From: Algisphaera sp039180025
Lineage (GTDB): Bacteria > Planctomycetota > Phycisphaerae > Phycisphaerales > Phycisphaeraceae
Assembly (NCBI GenBank): GCA_039180025.1
Contig: JBCDDZ010000033.1
Span: 1-32,158, forward strand
Reading direction: 5' to 3'
DNA length: 32,158 nucleotides
The notes below the pieces were generated by a model, which had not been told where the DNA came from, ran no database searches, and worked only from the letters and a program-made list of their open reading frames with translations. Positions within the stretch are counted from its first letter, which is position 1. Each line of letters begins with the position of its first letter. A program made the translations under genes and the position numbers. This document shows, piece after piece, positions 29,560 to 32,158 of this stretch.

Positions 29560-32158
29560 ATGCTTGGTCCGGAATCCGCCCGTATCCGTGAGTTCGAAGT
29601 GGTCCCTGCACTACCCGAGGCGCTCGGGCCGCTGCTGGAAATCGCCAATAACCTGTGGTGGTCCTGGCAGCCCGCCGCGGTCGAGCTCTTCACCCGCCTC
29701 GACCGCGACCTCTGGGAACGGACCCACCACAACCCCGTCAAGCTGCTGGGCCTGGTCGGCCAGGACCGGCTCGATCAAGCCGCCCGCGATCCGGACTACC
29801 TCAGCTCGGTGCAGCGCGTCCACGAAGCGCTCGGCCGTGACCGATCCCGCACCCCCTGGCATGTCGGCGCGGGGTACGAGGTCGCCGAGGACACGACGGT
29901 GGCTTACTTCTGCGCCGAGTTCGGCCTCGCCGAATGCTTCCAGATCTACTCCGGCGGGCTCGGCTGCCTGGCGGGCGACCATCTCAAATCCGCCAGCGAG
30001 TTGGGCCTGCCCTTGATCGCCGTGGGCCTGCTCTACCGCAACGGCTATTTCCAAAAGTACCTCTCGGCCGACGGCTGGCAACAAGAGACCAACCCCGATC
30101 TGGACTTCGCCAACCTCCCGGTCCGCCAGGTCAAGACCGACGACGGCCAGCCGGTGACCGTCCACGTCGACCTGCCCGGCCGTCGGGTCGCGGTCACCCT
30201 CTGGCGGGCCGAGGTCGGCCGCGTGCCGCTCTACCTCCTGGACACGAACCTCGCGGAAAATGCTCCGCACGACCGCGGCATCACCGGCCGGCTCTACGGC
30301 GGCGACATGGACATGCGCATCCGTCAGGAGATCGTCCTGGGCATCGGCGGCGTCCGCGCCCTCGAAGCGATCGACCTCCGGCCCGACGTCTGCCACATGA
30401 ACGAGGGCCACTCCGCCTTCCTCGCCCTCGAGCGCATCCGCCGGCTCATCGAAGACCACGACCTTACTTTCGACGAGGCCCGGGTCCAGGCCGCCTCGTC
30501 CCACGTCTTCACCACCCACACCCCCGTGCCCGCCGGCATCGACCGCTTCCCGGCCGACATGATTAAGCGTTACTTCGACGCATTCGCCCCGTCGTTGAAA
30601 CTCGATATGGAGGGCGTCCTCGCCTTGGGCCGCGACGACGTGGCGAACAAAAACGAGCCGTTCTCGATGGCGACCCTCGCCATCCGCACCTCCGACGCCT
30701 GCAACGGGGTCTCGCGGCTCCACGGCCAGGTGTCGCGCGACATGTGGCAGAACATCTGGCCCGGCGTGCCCCACGAAGAAGTCCCCATCGCCCACGTCAC
30801 CAACGGTGTCCACGCCCGGACCTGGCTCGCCGACGATCTGCTCGCCTTGCTGGACCGCCACGTCGGCGAGCATTGGCGCGAGCATCCCGAAGACCCCGCC
30901 GTCTGGGACGCCGTCCACCAGATCCCCGACGACCGGCTGTGGCACGTTCACCAGGAACGACGCCGCGCTCTGATCGCCTGGGCCCGCCAGACGCTGCGCC
31001 AACAACTCGCCGACCGCGGCGTGTCCCCTGCGAAGATCCTCGAATGCGTCGAGGGCCTCTCCGACGACGCGCTGACCATCGGCTTCGCCCGCCGCTTCGC
31101 GACCTACAAGCGCGGCAACCTCATCCTCCGCGACCCCGAGCGCTTCAAAGCCATCCTCGCCCACGCCCAGCACCCGGTCCAGTTCCTGATCGCCGGCAAG
31201 GCCCACCCCGCCGACGGCGGCGGCAAGGACCTGATCCGCCAACTGGTGAAGTTCGGCCTCGAAACCGAAGCCGGCCACAAAGTCGTCTTCCTCGAAAACT
31301 ACGACATGGGCATCGCCCGCTACCTTGTTCAGGGCTGCGACATCTGGCTCAATACCCCCAAACGAGGCATGGAGGCCTCCGGCACGTCCGGCATGAAGGC
31401 CGCCCTCAACGGCGGGCTCAACTGCTCGATCCTCGACGGCTGGTGGGACGAAGCCTATACCCCCGAGGTCGGCTGGGCCGTCGGCCGACGCGAGTCCTAC
31501 CCCGACCAGCACACCGCCGACGAGGTCGAATCCCGCGCCCTCTACGACCTGCTCGAAACCCAGATCGTCCCCCTGTTCTATCAGCGCGACGAGCACGGCA
31601 TCCCCCGCGAGTGGGTCGCCCGCATGAAGAAATGCATCGCCCAACTCGCCCCGGTGTTCAACACCAACCGCATGGTCCAGCAGTACGCCCAGCAGCACTA
31701 CTTCCCCACCCTCGAACGCACCACCCGCCTCCGCGACTCGGTCTACCAGCCCGCGATCGATCTCGCCCACCAGCAGGCCCGCCTCCGACACCACTGGCAC
31801 CGAGTCAGCGTCGACGCGGTCTCCGCCCCGCTCGACCGCCCCGTCGGCGTCAACGAGCCGACCGACCTCACCGCCGACGTCGACCTCGCCGGCCTCGAAC
31901 CCGCCGAGGTCCGCGTGCAGGTCTACGCCGGGCCGCTCGACAACGACGGCCGGCTCACCCGGGGCCACGCCACCGACCTCACCCATCAACAAGCATTAGG
32001 CGACCATCGCCACCGCTTCGCCGGTACCCTCCGCGCCCCGGGCAGCGGCCGTTACGGCTTCGCCGTCCGCATCCTTCCTGGCGGCGACGAGTTCCAAGCC
32101 CTCACCATCCCCGGCCTCATCCGCTGGGAAATCACCCCGGAAATCACCCCGGAAACCA
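29560..32158 (+). CDS. glgP: Alpha-glucan (glycogen) phosphorylase, DUF3417 type; 3' end outside window
   Basis: 866 codons are visible and the frame is still open at the window edge; family length suggests only a few residues are missing. The enzyme releases glucose-1-phosphate from glycogen or maltodextrin. The N-terminus has the DUF3417 helix pair (ANNLWWSWQPAAVELF). The catalytic GT35 core follows: CAEFGLAE and YSGGLGCLAGDHLKSASELG, CHMNEGHSAF (278-287), RRFATYKR (511-518), AGKAHPAD, and EASGTSGMKAALNGG with the PLP lysine K613. This is the short bacterial/archaeal phosphorylase type, not the MalP/animal type. The ATG at 29560 has AAGGGG 8 nt before it. Codons end mostly in C, like the flanks and unlike the neighbouring Mrp genes. 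No other glycogen gene is in view. Confidence 0.94.
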   Translation, partial: MLGPESARIREFEVVPALPEALGPLLEIANNLWWSWQPAAVELFTRLDRDLWERTHHNPVKLLGLVGQDRLDQAARDPDYLSSVQRVHEALGRDRSRTPWHVGAGYEVAEDTTVAYFCAEFGLAECFQIYSGGLGCLAGDHLKSASELGLPLIAVGLLYRNGYFQKYLSADGWQQETNPDLDFANLPVRQVKTDDGQPVTVHVDLPGRRVAVTLWRAEVGRVPLYLLDTNLAENAPHDRGITGRLYGGDMDMRIRQEIVLGIGGVRALEAIDLRPDVCHMNEGHSAFLALERIRRLIEDHDLTFDEARVQAASSHVFTTHTPVPAGIDRFPADMIKRYFDAFAPSLKLDMEGVLALGRDDVANKNEPFSMATLAIRTSDACNGVSRLHGQVSRDMWQNIWPGVPHEEVPIAHVTNGVHARTWLADDLLALLDRHVGEHWREHPEDPAVWDAVHQIPDDRLWHVHQERRRALIAWARQTLRQQLADRGVSPAKILECVEGLSDDALTIGFARRFATYKRGNLILRDPERFKAILAHAQHPVQFLIAGKAHPADGGGKDLIRQLVKFGLETEAGHKVVFLENYDMGIARYLVQGCDIWLNTPKRGMEASGTSGMKAALNGGLNCSILDGWWDEAYTPEVGWAVGRRESYPDQHTADEVESRALYDLLETQIVPLFYQRDEHGIPREWVARMKKCIAQLAPVFNTNRMVQQYAQQHYFPTLERTTRLRDSVYQPAIDLAHQQARLRHHWHRVSVDAVSAPLDRPVGVNEPTDLTADVDLAGLEPAEVRVQVYAGPLDNDGRLTRGHATDLTHQQALGDHRHRFAGTLRAPGSGRYGFAVRILPGGDEFQALTIPGLIRWEITPEITPET
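32128..32151 (+). repeat. 12-bp tandem repeat in the phosphorylase C-terminus
   Basis: GAAATCACCCCG occurs twice in a row, in frame, encoding EITP-EITP just before the window edge; a partial third unit (GAAACC) follows. It looks like replication slippage that lengthened the C-terminal tail. Confidence 0.75.

Noticed and set aside
29611..31992. 793-codon minus-strand frame opposite the phosphorylase
   Set aside because: Low-complexity Gly/Val/Asp shadow; the sense strand carries the full GT35 signature including the PLP lysine.

Overview
The window is GC-rich and gene-dense. It looks like a stretch of chromosome from a Planctomycetota bacterium, most likely of the Phycisphaerae type. That is an inference from the combination of paired Gfo/Idh/MocA oxidoreductases, a ThuA-domain protein, a chlamydial Hc1-like mini-histone, a CobA-HemD fusion and a DUF3417-type glucan phosphorylase. 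There is no rRNA or tRNA gene to confirm it, and I see no insertion sequence, phage gene or CRISPR array.

Layout. 1-131 is the tail of a single-span membrane protein. 222-1445 is a cysteine-desulfurase-like PLP enzyme, convergent with a DNA polymerase I gene that keeps its proofreading site (1618-4500, minus). A secreted cyclophilin (4631-5266) diverges from polA, and its leader carries an intrinsic terminator. 5279-6906 (minus) holds a secreted alpha/beta hydrolase and a small zinc-ribbon protein. 7185-9169 is a translationally coupled pair: an LpxH-like metallophosphoesterase and a GT4 glycosyltransferase. 9254-14718 (minus) holds two Gfo/Idh/MocA oxidoreductases, a FabZ-like dehydratase, an Hc1-like protein, an isochorismatase-family hydrolase and a SUMT/uroporphyrinogen-III synthase fusion. 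14796-15167 is a PilZ protein and 15323-15871 (minus) an Ap4A-phosphorylase-like HIT protein.

The centrepiece is 15995-28522: two complete seven-gene Mrp cation/proton antiporter operons (A-B-C-D-E-F-G), head to tail, 14 genes in about 12.5 kb. Within each operon almost every junction is a short overlap or a gap of a few bases. The copies are strongly diverged. MrpA1 carries a histidine-rich periplasmic loop and a second histidine cluster that MrpA2 lacks. MrpD1 has lost the conserved HxxxK pair and the polar residues of the preceding helix, whereas MrpD2 has canonical residues. The second operon has its own promoter-like element. The window ends with a ThuA-domain protein and a nearly complete alpha-glucan phosphorylase.

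Two global patterns stand out. First, at least five genes lacking a Shine-Dalgarno sequence have a TAnnnT-like -10 element 6-7 nt before the start codon, the geometry of leaderless mRNAs; most other genes have clear Shine-Dalgarno sequences. Second, the plus strand is C-rich over most of the flanks but G-rich from about 19 kb to 28.5 kb, so same-strand genes switch from C-ending to G-ending codons inside the Mrp region.
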